Below are positions 1 through 9,524 of a stretch of 64,000 bases of DNA, one piece after another. Both the position numbers and the translations under genes were made by a program. The DNA lies in contig NZ_JABRPL010000001.1 in assembly GCF_013249015.1 (NCBI RefSeq), positions 916,318-980,317 on the forward strand, written 5' to 3'. How positions within the stretch are numbered: the stretch's first letter is position 1; each line of letters opens with the position of its first letter. The notes below the pieces were generated by a model. That model was not told where the DNA came from and did no database searches. It saw nothing but the letters and a program-made list of their open reading frames with translations. This DNA comes from Rathayibacter agropyri. Its GTDB lineage: Bacteria; Actinomycetota; Actinomycetes; Actinomycetales; Microbacteriaceae.

Positions 1-1
1 C

Positions 2-292
2 ATCGCCGCCTACTGGCGAAGCCTCGGCATGACCGTCACCATCCTCAGCACCGACGCACGGTACCCCACCGTCTACGCCGACGGCGGACCAGTCCACCGA
101 GCGAGCTTCGCAACCGACGGGCCGGACGACTCGTACATGGTCGGGGTGACGTCCTACTGCCAACCGGGCGACGTCAGGAGCATCATGGACGACGACGCGC
201 AGCGGGCAGCAAGCGTCGTGCTCCCCGGCGACGAAGGCACCATCGACCGGAATGACCCGCGATGGTCCGAAATGTCCAGACCGCGACAGTAA
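2..292 (+). CDS. hypothetical protein, C-terminal part only
   Basis: An open frame enters from the left edge of the window and ends at a TAA at 290-292. The first in-window ATG is at 29, but the frame is open back to base 2 and reads IAAYWRSLG just before it, so the true start is probably outside. The visible 96 or so residues are polar and acidic, with no membrane segment and no motif I recognise. Small actinobacterial lipoproteins can end with this sort of 'YW.sLG' domain, but that is only a guess. It converges on htpX, with about 90 bp between the two stops. Confidence 0.5.
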   Translation: MAAYWRSLGMTVTILSTDARYPTVYADGGPVHRASFATDGPDDSYMVGVTSYCQPGDVRSIMDDDAQRAASVVLPGDEGTIDRNDPRWSEMSRPRQ

Positions 293-381
293 CGAGCCTG
301 AGGAGTCCGGTCGCCCCGCGTTCCGCGCGCAGCCCTGTGACGCGACGACATCGGCCGTGCACCTCCGCTGACACAGCGCAG

Positions 382-1263
382 CTAGAAGCGCGAGCCCATC
401 TCGCTCAGGCGGGAAACACGATCCGCGATCGGCGGGTGGGTCGCGAACATGCGAGCGACGACGCCCGGCCTCGATGGATCCGCGATCCACAGGTGCGCCA
501 TCGAGCTGTTCTGGCGGCGCATCGGCCGGCCCGCGGACTCCAGCTTCACCAGGGCGCGAGCCAGCGCATCAGGGTGGCGGGTCGTGAGCGCGCTCGTCGC
601 GTCGGCTAGGTACTCGCGCTGGCGGGAGATGGAGAGCTGCACGACGGTCGCAACGACCGGGGCGATCAGCATCGCGACCAGGCCGACGATCAGCAAAGCG
701 GGGTTGCCGCCTCCGCCGTTATTGCCACGGCCCCCGAAGAACGCCAGCCGCAAGAAGGCGTCCGAGAGAAAGCCCACCGCGACGACGAGACCGAAGACGA
801 TCATCGAGACTCGGATGTCGTAGTTGCGGATGTGCCCGAGTTCGTGAGCCATCACGCCTTCCAATTCCGCGTCGTCCATGATCGCGAGGAGCCCGGTCGT
901 TGCGGCGACGACTGCGTGTTCCGGGTCACGACCGGTCGCGAAAGCGTTGGGTGCCGGATCGTCAATGATGTAGACCTTCGGCATCGGTGTTCCGGTGGCG
1001 ATCGAGAGGTTCTCGACGGTGCGGTACAACCGCGGCTCGTCGGACTTCTCGACCGCAATTCCCCCACTCAGGGCTACGGCCTGTCGCGCGGCGAAGAAGT
1101 ACTGGAAGAAAGCGTAGGCGGCGGCCACGACGAGGACCACCACGACGATGATCGTGCTGTGGTACACGGCAGCCGCCAGGGCACCGAGCCCGCCGATGAT
1201 CACCAGGAAGAGCACGAGGATGAGCACCGTGTTGCGCTTGTTGCGAGCGATCGCGCTGTACAC
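382..1263 (-). CDS. htpX: HtpX-like membrane zinc metalloprotease (M48)
   Basis: This is a 293-residue membrane protease of the M48/HtpX family, expected to help quality control of membrane proteins. Two hydrophobic segments lie at about residues 13-58. The zinc motif HELGH is at 140-144, and the likely third ligand is the glutamate of REYLAD near 217. A further hydrophobic pair flanks residues 155-210, with a glycine/asparagine-rich loop near 178-187. The start is a GTG. It lies 9 bp downstream of lemA on the same strand, and the lemA-htpX pairing is common in bacteria. The assignment is firm; the substrates are unknown. Confidence 0.93.
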   Translation of the reverse strand: MYSAIARNKRNTVLILVLFLVIIGGLGALAAAVYHSTIIVVVVLVVAAAYAFFQYFFAARQAVALSGGIAVEKSDEPRLYRTVENLSIATGTPMPKVYIIDDPAPNAFATGRDPEHAVVAATTGLLAIMDDAELEGVMAHELGHIRNYDIRVSMIVFGLVVAVGFLSDAFLRLAFFGGRGNNGGGGNPALLIVGLVAMLIAPVVATVVQLSISRQREYLADATSALTTRHPDALARALVKLESAGRPMRRQNSSMAHLWIADPSRPGVVARMFATHPPIADRVSRLSEMGSRF

Positions 1264-1272
1264 GGTGGCTAC

Positions 1273-1839
1273 CTAGAACTGCACGCGAGGGGGCTCTGAG
1301 ATCGCGGCGAGATCGACAACCTCGAAGAACTCGCGCTCCGAAAAGCCGAGCCGACGCGAGAACAGAGTGTTCGGGAAGACCTTCACCTTGGTGTTCATCT
1401 CGCGCACGCCGCCATTGTAGAAGCGGCGCGCCGCCTGGATCTTGTCCTCCGTGTCGACCAATTCGCCCTGCAACTGAAGGAAGTTCTGGCTCGCCTGCAA
1501 CTGCGGATACGCCTCCGCGACAGCGAAGATCGACTTGAGCGCCTTCTGCATGTGATCCTCGGCAACGGAGGCTTCAGCGGGGCCCTGTGCCTGGAGAGTC
1601 TCGGCGCGCGCCTGCGTCACCGACTCGAACACCTGCCGCTCGTGCGAAGCGTAACCCTTCACCGAATCGATCACGTTGGGGATCAGGTCGGCCCGCCGCT
1701 TGAGTTGAACAGTGATGTCGCTCCACGCCTCATCGACGCGAACGTTGAGCGTCACGAGAGAGTTGTAGGTCGCCCAGAGGTAGACCCCGAAGATGACGAC
1801 GAGCACCACGACGACGATGAGGGGGACAAGCCATTCCAT
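1273..1839 (-). CDS. lemA: LemA family protein
   Basis: A 188-residue LemA-family protein. It has one N-terminal membrane segment (about residues 3-24) followed by a long helical domain. The family signature is clear: YNSLVTL after the membrane helix, then RRADLIPN near 48-55 and RRFYN near 139-143. The function of the family is poorly known; the extracytoplasmic helices are thought to scaffold or regulate membrane proteins. The gene is the first of a lemA-htpX pair with a 9-bp spacer, so the two are probably cotranscribed. The length is typical. Confidence 0.92.
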   Translation of the reverse strand: MEWLVPLIVVVVLVVIFGVYLWATYNSLVTLNVRVDEAWSDITVQLKRRADLIPNVIDSVKGYASHERQVFESVTQARAETLQAQGPAEASVAEDHMQKALKSIFAVAEAYPQLQASQNFLQLQGELVDTEDKIQAARRFYNGGVREMNTKVKVFPNTLFSRRLGFSEREFFEVVDLAAISEPPRVQF

Positions 1840-1989
1840 GGCGTCCAGTGTAAGGAGAGGACGCTTCCCGACGCCTGTCGATGAGGCGCATTCGCAGGAG
1901 GCGGCAGCGCGGCACGAGGGGCGGAAGGCGTGTCTCGATGCGGGCTCCTCGTTCAGCGGGGCGACGAGGCAGTCGAGAAAGGCGGAGCG

Positions 1990-2568
1990 CTACTTGAGTG
2001 TCTTCTGCAAGAGGACCGTGCTGAGCCAGCGCTCGAACTTGAAGCCCACGCGGCCCATGCGGCCCACCTCAACGAAGCCGAACTGCGCGTGCATCGCGAG
2101 CGACGCCTCCGCGCCCTTATCGGCGATGACGGCCATGACCTGCCGAATGCCGACAGCTTTGGCGCGCTCCAGCAGCTCCGTCATGAGCACCCTGCCGAGC
2201 CCCTTGCCCGTGGCCGCCGCGCGCAGGTAGATCGAGTTCTCGACCGTGAAGCGGTAGGCGCGCTTGGACGACCACGGCGACACCATCGCGTAGCCGAGGA
2301 TCTGACCGGACGGTGACACGGCGACGATGAAGGGCAGCCCGAGCTTGTGGCTGCGAGCGAATTTGGTGCGCCACTCCTTGAGCGTCGAGTCGTCCTCGTC
2401 GAAGGTGACGACGGTGTTACGCACGTAGTGGTTGTAGATCTCGCGGATGTCCGGCAGGTCAACCTCGCGGGCCTCCCGGATCTCGAACGAAAAGTCCGGC
2501 TCGGGCGGCGGGGCCTTCCGCAGGTGCGGCGGTAGCACGCGCCGCTGCTCGTACTCTTCCTCAAGCAT
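1990..2568 (-). CDS. GNAT family N-acetyltransferase, phosphinothricin acetyltransferase-like
   Basis: A 192-residue GNAT acetyltransferase. After a charged N-terminal tail of about 28 residues, the fold runs to the end. The acetyl-CoA binding motif is seen as AATGKGLGRVLM near residues 118-129, and the block around IYNHYVRNT near 45-53 resembles phosphinothricin/amino-acid acetyltransferases of the Pat/MnaT group. The natural substrate cannot be told from sequence; methionine sulfoximine or sulfone detoxification is one known role of relatives. It lies about 60 bp downstream of ung on the same strand. Confidence 0.8.
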   Translation of the reverse strand: MLEEEYEQRRVLPPHLRKAPPPEPDFSFEIREAREVDLPDIREIYNHYVRNTVVTFDEDDSTLKEWRTKFARSHKLGLPFIVAVSPSGQILGYAMVSPWSSKRAYRFTVENSIYLRAAATGKGLGRVLMTELLERAKAVGIRQVMAVIADKGAEASLAMHAQFGFVEVGRMGRVGFKFERWLSTVLLQKTLK

Positions 2569-2631
2569 GCGTCTCCTCGTCGACTCCGCCCACCGATCCG
2601 AGCCAGCGTAACCGCCCGGACGGCGACCCGC

Positions 2632-3318
2632 TCATGCGAGTGCACTCCAGTCGACCGGCTCCGCCCCGCGCTCGATCAGTAGCTCGTTCGCGCGGCTGAA
2701 CGGGCGGGAGCCGAAGAAGCCGCGCGACGCAGACAGCGGGCTCGGGTGCGCGCTCTCGATCACACCGGCGTCGCCGAGCATCGGGCGCAGGGACGCGGCG
2801 TCTCGGCCCCAGAGCACAGCGACCAGAGGGGTCTCCCGCGCAGCAAGGGTACGGATCGCATGCTCGGTGACCTTCTCCCAGCCCTTACCCCGATGCGAGG
2901 CGGGAGCGCCGGGCGCCACAGTCAGAACGCGGTTGAGCAGCATGACTCCGCTCGTCGTCCAGCCGCTGAGGTCGCCGTGCTCAGGAGCGGGGACACCGAG
3001 GTCGTCGCGCAGCTCGCGGTAGATGTTCTGCAGGCTCCGGGGCAGCGGGCGTACGTGGCGCTCGACGGCGAACGAGAGGCCGATGGGGTGCCCGGGCGTC
3101 GGGTACGGATCCTGCCCGACGATGAGCACGCGCACGTCCGTGAGCGGCGCGGCGAACGCGCGAAGAACGTCGCGGCCTGCGGGGAGGTACCGTCGCCCCT
3201 CTGCCACCTCCTTGCGGAGGAAGTCGCCCATCGCAGCGATGTCGGGGCCGACGGGAGCGAGCGCGCGCGCCCAGCCCTCATCGATGAAACCGGCGGCGGC
3301 AAGTTGCGTGAGGTTCAT
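2632..3318 (-). CDS. ung: uracil-DNA glycosylase, family 1
   Basis: A 228-residue enzyme that removes uracil from DNA, starting base-excision repair. Both active-site motifs are intact: [13 protein letters not shown] with the catalytic Asp at residue 70, and [11 protein letters not shown] with the catalytic His at 191. The length fits family 1 UDGs. The ATG start at 3318 is three bases from the stop of the upstream S51-like gene, so ung is the third gene of a tight run (phosphoribosyltransferase, S51-like protein, ung). The assignment is firm. Confidence 0.96.
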   Translation of the reverse strand: MNLTQLAAAGFIDEGWARALAPVGPDIAAMGDFLRKEVAEGRRYLPAGRDVLRAFAAPLTDVRVLIVGQDPYPTPGHPIGLSFAVERHVRPLPRSLQNIYRELRDDLGVPAPEHGDLSGWTTSGVMLLNRVLTVAPGAPASHRGKGWEKVTEHAIRTLAARETPLVAVLWGRDAASLRPMLGDAGVIESAHPSPLSASRGFFGSRPFSRANELLIERGAEPVDWSALA

Positions 3319-3321
3319 GGG

Positions 3322-4047
3322 TCAACTCGCCGCGAGAGTGGCGACGACCACTCCCGCGTCGCTCCCGCTCACGCGCCATGCCGATCCGGCGCCACCGACG
3401 CGGAGGGCTCCTGTGCCAACGATCAGCACGGTCGACTCGTCGAGCGCGACTCCGCCGTCGACCAGTCCGGCCTCGACGGCGGCAACGAGGCGCCCGAGCG
3501 TGCCCCACTGGGCGGCGTGCACGTCGACCGAAACGTCGATCAGGCCGATGCCCTCGAGCACGGTGACCTCGTCCAGCTCCTCGGCCGCCGCCTCCGGAGC
3601 CACGGCCACGCCGCCGATGCGGTGGCCACCGACGATCGCCCGGTCGGCAGCAACAGCCGCTCCTGCGGAGTAGCCCGCGTAGGGCACACCGGAGGAGACG
3701 AGATCGCGCAGGCGGGGAAAGCAGGCTTCGAGGGAGTCGCGGTAGGCGGTAGTGAGCCCTCCACCGACGAAGATCCCGTCGACGCCGTCGAACACCGAGG
3801 GGTCGATCCGACCACCCTCCGGCTTCATCACGGCGACCGGCTCCAGCGACCCGACCGAGGCGAGCAGCGCAGCGTAGGCGGAGTAAGCCTCGAGGCCGAG
3901 GCCGTCGTGCACGACGACGATCGCGATGTGGGGGCCCTCGATGCGGCCGGCGTCAACAGCACGGGCACGCGCCTCCGCCAGGAACGCCCCGTACAACTGC
4001 TGATCGTGCTCGGCGCCGCCTCCGCCGCCGATCAGGTGGACGCTCAT
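3322..4047 (-). CDS. type 1 glutamine amidotransferase-like / peptidase S51-type protein
   Basis: A 241-residue protein of the cyanophycinase/peptidase S51 superfamily. The nucleophile elbow GYSAGAAV puts the candidate catalytic serine at residue 127, preceded by GIFVGGG near 91-97 as in the family. A histidine and acid for a triad are not obvious from sequence alone. Relatives cleave aspartyl dipeptides or cyanophycin; the substrate here is unknown. Its start overlaps the stop of the phosphoribosyltransferase gene by 4 bp, which suggests translational coupling. Confidence 0.75.
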   Translation of the reverse strand: MSVHLIGGGGGAEHDQQLYGAFLAEARARAVDAGRIEGPHIAIVVVHDGLGLEAYSAYAALLASVGSLEPVAVMKPEGGRIDPSVFDGVDGIFVGGGLTTAYRDSLEACFPRLRDLVSSGVPYAGYSAGAAVAADRAIVGGHRIGGVAVAPEAAAEELDEVTVLEGIGLIDVSVDVHAAQWGTLGRLVAAVEAGLVDGGVALDESTVLIVGTGALRVGGAGSAWRVSGSDAGVVVATLAAS

Positions 4048-4574
4048 TCGTCGTCCTCGGCGAGGGCTCCGTCCACCGGGGGCAGAGCCGACCAGGGGAA
4101 AACGATCCAGCGCGGAGTGCGGCGCCAGAAGAAGTCGGGCTCGAGGACCGTCCGCGGCTTCGTGTAGAGGGTGACGGTGCGCACCTCAGCGCCCATCGCG
4201 CGGATGAGCTTCACCGAGAGGGCCAGGGTGTGCCCGGAGTCGGACACGTCGTCAACGAGAAGGATGCGCTTGCCGCGGACCGAGGCCTCGTCGAGCAGGG
4301 GCGGGAGCACGACGGGCTCGGCCAGGCGGGCCTCGACACCGGTGTAGAATTCGACGTTCAGCGCTCCACAGCTCTTGATCCCGAGGGCATAGGCGACCGC
4401 GCCAGCGAGCAGGAGTCCGCCGCGCGCGATGGCGACGACCAACTCCGGACGATAGCCCGAGGCGACCACGTCGTCGGCCAGGTGCCGGGCGGCGTCACCG
4501 AACTCAAGCCAGCCAAGCACCTCTTTCTCCGTAGCGGCGAGGAGGGCGGCGGAGTCGTCGGCGTCAGAAACCAT
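4044..4574 (-). CDS. phosphoribosyltransferase
   Basis: A 176-residue type I phosphoribosyltransferase. The PRPP-binding loop ILLVDDVSDSGHTL lies at 104-117 and is preceded by the conserved ARGG near 50-53. The fold is of the Gpt/HPRT-like small group, often annotated as a xanthine-guanine or hypoxanthine phosphoribosyltransferase; the base specificity is not visible. The last 15 residues are acidic and probably disordered. The stop overlaps the downstream S51-like start by 4 bp. Confidence 0.85.
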   Translation of the reverse strand: MVSDADDSAALLAATEKEVLGWLEFGDAARHLADDVVASGYRPELVVAIARGGLLLAGAVAYALGIKSCGALNVEFYTGVEARLAEPVVLPPLLDEASVRGKRILLVDDVSDSGHTLALSVKLIRAMGAEVRTVTLYTKPRTVLEPDFFWRRTPRWIVFPWSALPPVDGALAEDDE

Positions 4575-4616
4575 GTGGGACAGGCTAGGGCGTTGCAGCC
4601 TTCCGCGTCACATCGG

Positions 4617-5393
4617 TCAGGCCCGGGGCGCGAGGGGGTGCTTCACCACCTTGTGCGGGGCCGCCTGGGCGAGCGGCTTGATGGTGACGAGGTCGAGGTT
4701 GACGTGCGCGGGCAGCTCCACGGCGGAGACGATCGCAGCGGCGACGTCCTCGGCGATCAGGGGGCCGGGCACCTCGGCGTAGACGGCGTCGGCGCGAGCG
4801 CGGTCGCCGCCGAAGCGCACGAGCGAGAACTCGTCGGTGCGCACCATCCCGGGGGCGATCTCGATCACGCGGATGGGCTCGCCGGCGAGTTCGAGGCGGA
4901 GCACCGCCACCAGCGCGTGCGCGGCGAACTTCGCGGCGTTGTAGCCGCCTCCGCCCTCGTAGGCGATGTGGCCCGCGATCGAGGTGACGGTCACGATGTC
5001 GGCGGAGGAGCGGGAGTCGCCGATCCCGGCACGCAGCAGCGGCAGCAGAGCGCTGGTGACGAGCTTGACCGAGAGCACGTTGATCTCGAACATCCGGCGC
5101 CAGTCCTCCGCATCGGACGCTTCGACCGAGTCGAGCCCGAGCGCTCCCCCGGCGTTGTTGATCAGCGCGTGCACGGGGCCGGAGGCGGCGAGGTGCTCTC
5201 GCAGTGCGGTGACCTGCGACGAGTCGGTCAGGTCGGCGACGAAGAACTCCGCGCCCGTCTCTGCGGCGAGCGCCTCGAGTCGCTCCTGTCGGCGCGCCAC
5301 GGCCACGACCATCCAGCCGTGCTTGCGGAACAGGCGGACTGTTGCCGCCCCTATCCCTGAACTCGCTCCTGTCACGACAACGCGTCGATCCAT
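4617..5393 (-). CDS. short-chain dehydrogenase/reductase (SDR)
   Basis: A 258-residue classical SDR. The nucleotide-binding TGASSGIG is at 8-15, NNAGG near 79-83, and the catalytic residues are Asn104, Ser138, Tyr151 and Lys155. The basic residues ARRQ after strand 2 (about 33-36) favour NADP(H). Relatives of this type are often called serine 3-dehydrogenase-like or YdfG-like, but the substrate cannot be assigned. The gene stands alone between the phosphoribosyltransferase run and the divergent acyltransferase gene. Confidence 0.88.
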   Translation of the reverse strand: MDRRVVVTGASSGIGAATVRLFRKHGWMVVAVARRQERLEALAAETGAEFFVADLTDSSQVTALREHLAASGPVHALINNAGGALGLDSVEASDAEDWRRMFEINVLSVKLVTSALLPLLRAGIGDSRSSADIVTVTSIAGHIAYEGGGGYNAAKFAAHALVAVLRLELAGEPIRVIEIAPGMVRTDEFSLVRFGGDRARADAVYAEVPGPLIAEDVAAAIVSAVELPAHVNLDLVTIKPLAQAAPHKVVKHPLAPRA

Positions 5394-5463
5394 GCCCGTC
5401 CCCTTCCGTCAAGCCTCGGACACCATCGACTCCGTCGTCGCAGCCCCACGCTAGTCTGGCCGC

Positions 5464-6621
5464 GTGCCGCCAGCCGACTCGGCTCCCGGGACCATCGGGA
5501 CGACCGTTCCCTCCCAGCGCCGCGTACCTCTCTGGGACACTGCGCGCTTCGTCTGCGTGACGCTGGTCGTCATCGGCCACGGGATCCAGCGGCTTACCGC
5601 GAACTCGGACACCTCGCTGATCGTCTACCTCACGATCTACGCCTTCCACATGCCGGCGTTTGCCATCATCTCGGGCTACTTCTCGAAGGGCGGGCCGCCG
5701 AACGCACAGATGATGCGCCGGGTGCTGACGGACATCCTGCTGCCGTACCTGATCATGGAGACGGTCTGGACGCTGGTGCAGTTCCTGGTCGAGGGCAAGC
5801 AGGAGTTCAACCCGACGAAACCAAGCTGGACGCTGTGGTTCCTGCTCGCGCTGGGCATCTTCCGGGTCGTCTTGCCCTACCTCGCCCTGCTGCGCTGGCC
5901 GCTGCTGATCAGCGTTGCCCTCGCGGTCGGCGTCAGCTACTACGACAACATCGACTCCACCTTTTCGCTCGCCCGCGCGATAGGGATCCTGCCGTTCTTC
6001 GTGTTCGGCTGGCGGCTTCGCAGCTTCGCGCCGGGTGGGCGTGGGCTGGCTGACCGGTGGCTGGAGCAGCCGCCCTCGCGGGTGGTTGCGGCGCGGATCG
6101 CCGCACTCCTCCTCTTCGCGGTCACCGTGCTCGTCATGACCGTGAACATCGAAGCCTTCCGTACCGCAGACCTGCGGTACTGGTTCTTCTATGACAGGCC
6201 GTACGACGCCCTCGGCGAGACGCAGTGGTGGGCAGGGCTTGTGCGGCTAGCGCTGATGGCCGCGGCGGTCGTCCTCTCCCTCGCGCTGTTCGTGCTCGTG
6301 CCGCGGCGGCGCACTCCCCCGAACGAGTGGGGCAAGTCGACGATGTACGTCTACCTGCTGCACAGCTTCGTCCTCTACCCGCTCCGGGAGTCGGGAATGC
6401 TCTCGCAGACCGACAGCACGCTCGCGCTGGTGCTGATGAGTGTGTTCTGCATCGGCGTCTCCATCGGGCTCTCGCTGGGCTGGACCCGCACGCTGTTCCA
6501 CCGCCTCATCGAGCCGCGGGCGGCCTGGCTGTTCGCGCCGGTCGTCACTGGACGGCGGCGGCGGACCGACCGCGCTGACCCGACCGGAGCGAAGCGCGAC
6601 AGACAGCCGGGGCGGAACTGA
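5464..6621 (+). CDS. acyltransferase 3 family membrane protein
   Basis: A 385-residue polytopic membrane protein of the acyltransferase-3 family. The N-terminal signature is present: WDTARFVCVTLVVIGH near residues 24-39, with the family's characteristic histidine in helix 1, then about nine more hydrophobic segments. Members O-acylate extracytoplasmic sugars, lipids or cell-wall glycans; the acceptor is unknown here. The start is a GTG at 5464, about 70 bp from the divergent SDR gene. The C-terminal 25 residues are arginine-rich and cytoplasmic. Confidence 0.83.
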   Translation: MPPADSAPGTIGTTVPSQRRVPLWDTARFVCVTLVVIGHGIQRLTANSDTSLIVYLTIYAFHMPAFAIISGYFSKGGPPNAQMMRRVLTDILLPYLIMETVWTLVQFLVEGKQEFNPTKPSWTLWFLLALGIFRVVLPYLALLRWPLLISVALAVGVSYYDNIDSTFSLARAIGILPFFVFGWRLRSFAPGGRGLADRWLEQPPSRVVAARIAALLLFAVTVLVMTVNIEAFRTADLRYWFFYDRPYDALGETQWWAGLVRLALMAAAVVLSLALFVLVPRRRTPPNEWGKSTMYVYLLHSFVLYPLRESGMLSQTDSTLALVLMSVFCIGVSIGLSLGWTRTLFHRLIEPRAAWLFAPVVTGRRRRTDRADPTGAKRDRQPGRN

Positions 6622-6683
6622 CGGGATTACCCCGTGTGTCGGGCGTCCTGGCCACCAGAACGGGCCGCGCGTACGCTCATCGC

Positions 6684-6703
6684 GACGGAGAACGGCTTCC
6701 GTC
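6684..6703 (+). promoter_or_regulatory. small hairpin in the metY leader
   Basis: A perfect 6-bp stem (GACGGA / TCCGTC) with an 8-base loop lies 30 bases before the metY start codon. It could shape the metY leader, but the surrounding 110 bases show nothing I can match to a SAM riboswitch class. Its role is unproven. Confidence 0.25.
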
Positions 6704-6733
6704 CCCGACCACGACGATCCGATGGGATGCATC

Positions 6734-8062
6734 ATGACCGACCCCGAGCAGTGGCAGTTCGAGACTCAGCAGATTCACTCGGGCGCCGCTCCGGACCCGG
6801 TGACCAAGGCCCGCGCGACCCCGATCTACCAGACGACTTCCTACGTCTTCGACAACGCCGAGCACGCGCAGAACCTGTTCGCGCTGGCCGAGCCTGGCAA
6901 CATCTACACGCGCATCCAGAATCCGACCCAGGCTGTCGTGGAGGAGCGCCTCACCGCTCTCGAGGGTGGCTCCGGCGCCCTGCTGCTCGCCTCGGGGCAG
7001 GCGGCTGAGACCGCGGCCGTACTCAACATCGCGCAGGCCGGCGACCACATCGTCTCGTCGACCTCGATCTACGGCGGCACCTACAACCTCTTCAAATACA
7101 CCCTCGCGAAGCTGGGCATCGAGACAACCTTTGTCGAGGACCAGGACGACCGGGAGGAGTGGCGCCGTGCGGTCCGCCCGAACACGAAGCTGTTCTTCGC
7201 CGAGACCATCGGCAATCCCAAGATCAACATCCTCGACATCCGCACCGTCGCCGACGTGGCGCACGAGGCGGGCGTGCCGTTGATTGTCGACAACACCATC
7301 GCGACGCCGTACCTGATCCGCCCGTTCGAACACGGCGCCGACATCATCGTGCACTCCGCGACCAAGTTCCTCGGCGGGCACGGGACCGTTATCGGCGGCG
7401 CAATCATCGACGGTGGCCGCTTCTCCTGGAGCGACAACGCCGAGCGCTTCCCCGGTCTGACGACCCCGGACGAGTCCTACCACGGTGCGGTCTATACCGC
7501 GGCGGTCGGCGACTCCCTCGCCTACATCATCAAGGCCCGCGTGCAGCTGCTGCGCGATCTCGGCGCCTCCATCGCCCCGGCGAGCGCCTGGCAGCTGATC
7601 CAGGGCATCGAGACCCTGTCCCTGCGGATTGAGCGCCACGTGCAGAACGCGCAGGAGATCGCGGAGTACCTCGAGAACCATCCCGACATCGCGTCGGTCA
7701 ACTACTCCGGCCTGCCGACCTCGCCGTGGTACGCGGCGGCAAACCGCTACGCCCCAAAGGGCGTCGGCGCGGTCCTCTCGTTCGAACTCACGGGCGGAGT
7801 GGACGCCGGGCGCGCCTTCGTGGACTCGCTCACGCTGTTCTCACACCTCGCGAACATCGGTGACGTGCGCTCGCTGGTCATCCACCCCGCGTCGACCACG
7901 CACTCGCAGCTCTCGCCCGAGCAGCAGCTGACCGCCGGTGTCACCCCCGGCCTGGTGCGCCTGTCGGTCGGCCTCGAGAGCATCGATGACCTGCGTGCCG
8001 ACCTCGACCAGGCCCTCCGCGCCGCACGTACGGTCGTTGAAGCGTCACGGGCCAGCGCCTGA
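6734..8062 (+). CDS. metY: O-acetylhomoserine aminocarboxypropyltransferase (sulfhydrylase)
   Basis: A 442-residue PLP enzyme of the Cys/Met metabolism family. It makes homocysteine from O-acetylhomoserine and sulfide. The PLP lysine is Lys211 in HSATKFLGGHG; YTRIQNPT near 58-65 and GSGALLLASGQ near 79-89 are family landmarks. The length of about 440 residues and the insertions fit MetY rather than the shorter MetB. The start was placed at 6734 (MTDPEQW); an in-frame ATG at 6722 would add four residues. metX follows 116 bp downstream, so the pair supplies substrate and enzyme for direct sulfhydrylation. Confidence 0.95.
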   Translation: MTDPEQWQFETQQIHSGAAPDPVTKARATPIYQTTSYVFDNAEHAQNLFALAEPGNIYTRIQNPTQAVVEERLTALEGGSGALLLASGQAAETAAVLNIAQAGDHIVSSTSIYGGTYNLFKYTLAKLGIETTFVEDQDDREEWRRAVRPNTKLFFAETIGNPKINILDIRTVADVAHEAGVPLIVDNTIATPYLIRPFEHGADIIVHSATKFLGGHGTVIGGAIIDGGRFSWSDNAERFPGLTTPDESYHGAVYTAAVGDSLAYIIKARVQLLRDLGASIAPASAWQLIQGIETLSLRIERHVQNAQEIAEYLENHPDIASVNYSGLPTSPWYAAANRYAPKGVGAVLSFELTGGVDAGRAFVDSLTLFSHLANIGDVRSLVIHPASTTHSQLSPEQQLTAGVTPGLVRLSVGLESIDDLRADLDQALRAARTVVEASRASA

Positions 8063-8178
8063 CCCGTCCGTCACCTCTGACGAGATCGCCAGGATCGGGC
8101 GCGGGCTCCCGTCCGTTCTGCCCTTTCTCGTGAGATGACGAAGGAAGAAGGCGGCCGAGGCCACCGGGGTCTGGGACG

Positions 8179-9420
8179 ATGGACACCGCTATGGACTGGC
8201 AGCAGACACTCGAGGACACTGTCCCGTCGGCGTTCGTCACCGAGCGCCAGCTCCGCTCGGTGCTGGGGAAGCCCCCCGCCACCGGTGCGTGGCGCGACGG
8301 CGACCATCCCGGCGGCCGACGCTTCGTGGACCTCGGTCCTTTCGATTTCGAGGCCGGCGGGCATGTCCCGCATGCGCGGATCGCCTACGAGAGTTGGGGC
8401 GAACTCTCGCCAGAACGCGACAACGCGGTCCTGGTCCTGCACGCCCTGACCGGCGACTCCCACCTCATCGGCCGCGACGATCCCGGCCACGCGACCGACG
8501 GCTGGTGGTCGGGTCTCGTCGGACCGGGCCGCATCCTCGACACGGACCGCTGGTTCGTCGTCGCCCCGAACATGCTGGGCGGCTGCCAGGGGTCGACCGG
8601 GCCGGCGTCCCTCGCCCCCGACGGGCACGAGTGGGGGGCGCGGTTCCCGTACACGAGTATCCGCGATCAGGTCCGAGCGCAGGTGCTGTTCAGCGACCTC
8701 CTCGGCATCGAGCGCTGGCACACCGTCGTCGGCGGGTCGATGGGCGGGATGCAGGCGCTGGAGTGGGGGATCGACCATCCGGAGCGTCTCGCTCGCCTCG
8801 CCGTGCTCGCCGCCCCACCGCGCGCTACCGCCGACCAGATCGCCCTGAACTTCGTGCAGCTCGAGGCGATCCGGAACGATGCAGCCTTCGCGGGCGGTGC
8901 CTACTACGACGCCGGCGACGGGAAGGGTCCTTATCACGGCCTGGCCCTGGCGCGACGGATGGCGCTGCTGAACTACCGCAGCCCCTCCGAGCTCAACGAC
9001 CGCTTCGAGCGCAGCTGGCAGTCGGGGCTCAGCCCCCTCGGCGGCGGCGGCCGATTCGCTGTCGAGTCGTATCTCGACTTCCACGGCAACAAGTTCACCC
9101 GCCGCTTCGACGCCAATAGCTACATCACGCTCGTCGAGGCGATGAACTCGCACGACGTCGGCCGCGGGCGCGGCGGTGAGGCGGAGGCGCTGCGCCGCAT
9201 CACCAGCCCCATGCTCGTGCTTGGCATCGACAGCGACCGCCTGTTCCCCGTCGAGGGCCAGCGGATCATCGCCGCGCACGCCCCCGGCGCCCTCGACGGC
9301 GGCACCGTCGCTGTGATCGCCTCCACCTTCGGGCACGACGGATTCTTGATCGAAGACGACGCCGTCGGGGCTCACCTCGCGCGCCTGCTCGCCTATCCCG
9401 ACACGAGCGCGCGTCGCTGA
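8179..9420 (+). CDS. metX: homoserine O-acetyltransferase
   Basis: A 413-residue alpha/beta-hydrolase-fold enzyme that acetylates homoserine, the first committed step to methionine. The nucleophile elbow GGSMGG has Ser187. The acid is in GIDSDRLFP near 350-358, and the histidine is in FGHDGF near 384-389. NMLGGCQGSTGP near 131-142 is the typical substrate-loop signature of MetX. An ATG five codons in (MDWQQ) is an alternative start. It follows metY on the same strand. Confidence 0.96.
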   Translation: MDTAMDWQQTLEDTVPSAFVTERQLRSVLGKPPATGAWRDGDHPGGRRFVDLGPFDFEAGGHVPHARIAYESWGELSPERDNAVLVLHALTGDSHLIGRDDPGHATDGWWSGLVGPGRILDTDRWFVVAPNMLGGCQGSTGPASLAPDGHEWGARFPYTSIRDQVRAQVLFSDLLGIERWHTVVGGSMGGMQALEWGIDHPERLARLAVLAAPPRATADQIALNFVQLEAIRNDAAFAGGAYYDAGDGKGPYHGLALARRMALLNYRSPSELNDRFERSWQSGLSPLGGGGRFAVESYLDFHGNKFTRRFDANSYITLVEAMNSHDVGRGRGGEAEALRRITSPMLVLGIDSDRLFPVEGQRIIAAHAPGALDGGTVAVIASTFGHDGFLIEDDAVGAHLARLLAYPDTSARR

Positions 9421-9524
9421 AGCTGGCGCGCTTCGGCTGCCTCTTCAGATCCTTCGCACCTGTCCAGTGGCTATCGTGAGAAGGGGAGTCAACCCCGCGT
9501 CGACGACCGGAGGGGAGCCAGAGC

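Noticed and set aside
6622-6733. A SAM riboswitch before metY
   Set aside because: Only one 6-bp hairpin is visible; I could not find the conserved cores of SAM-I, SAM-II or SAM-IV. A covariance-model search would settle it.
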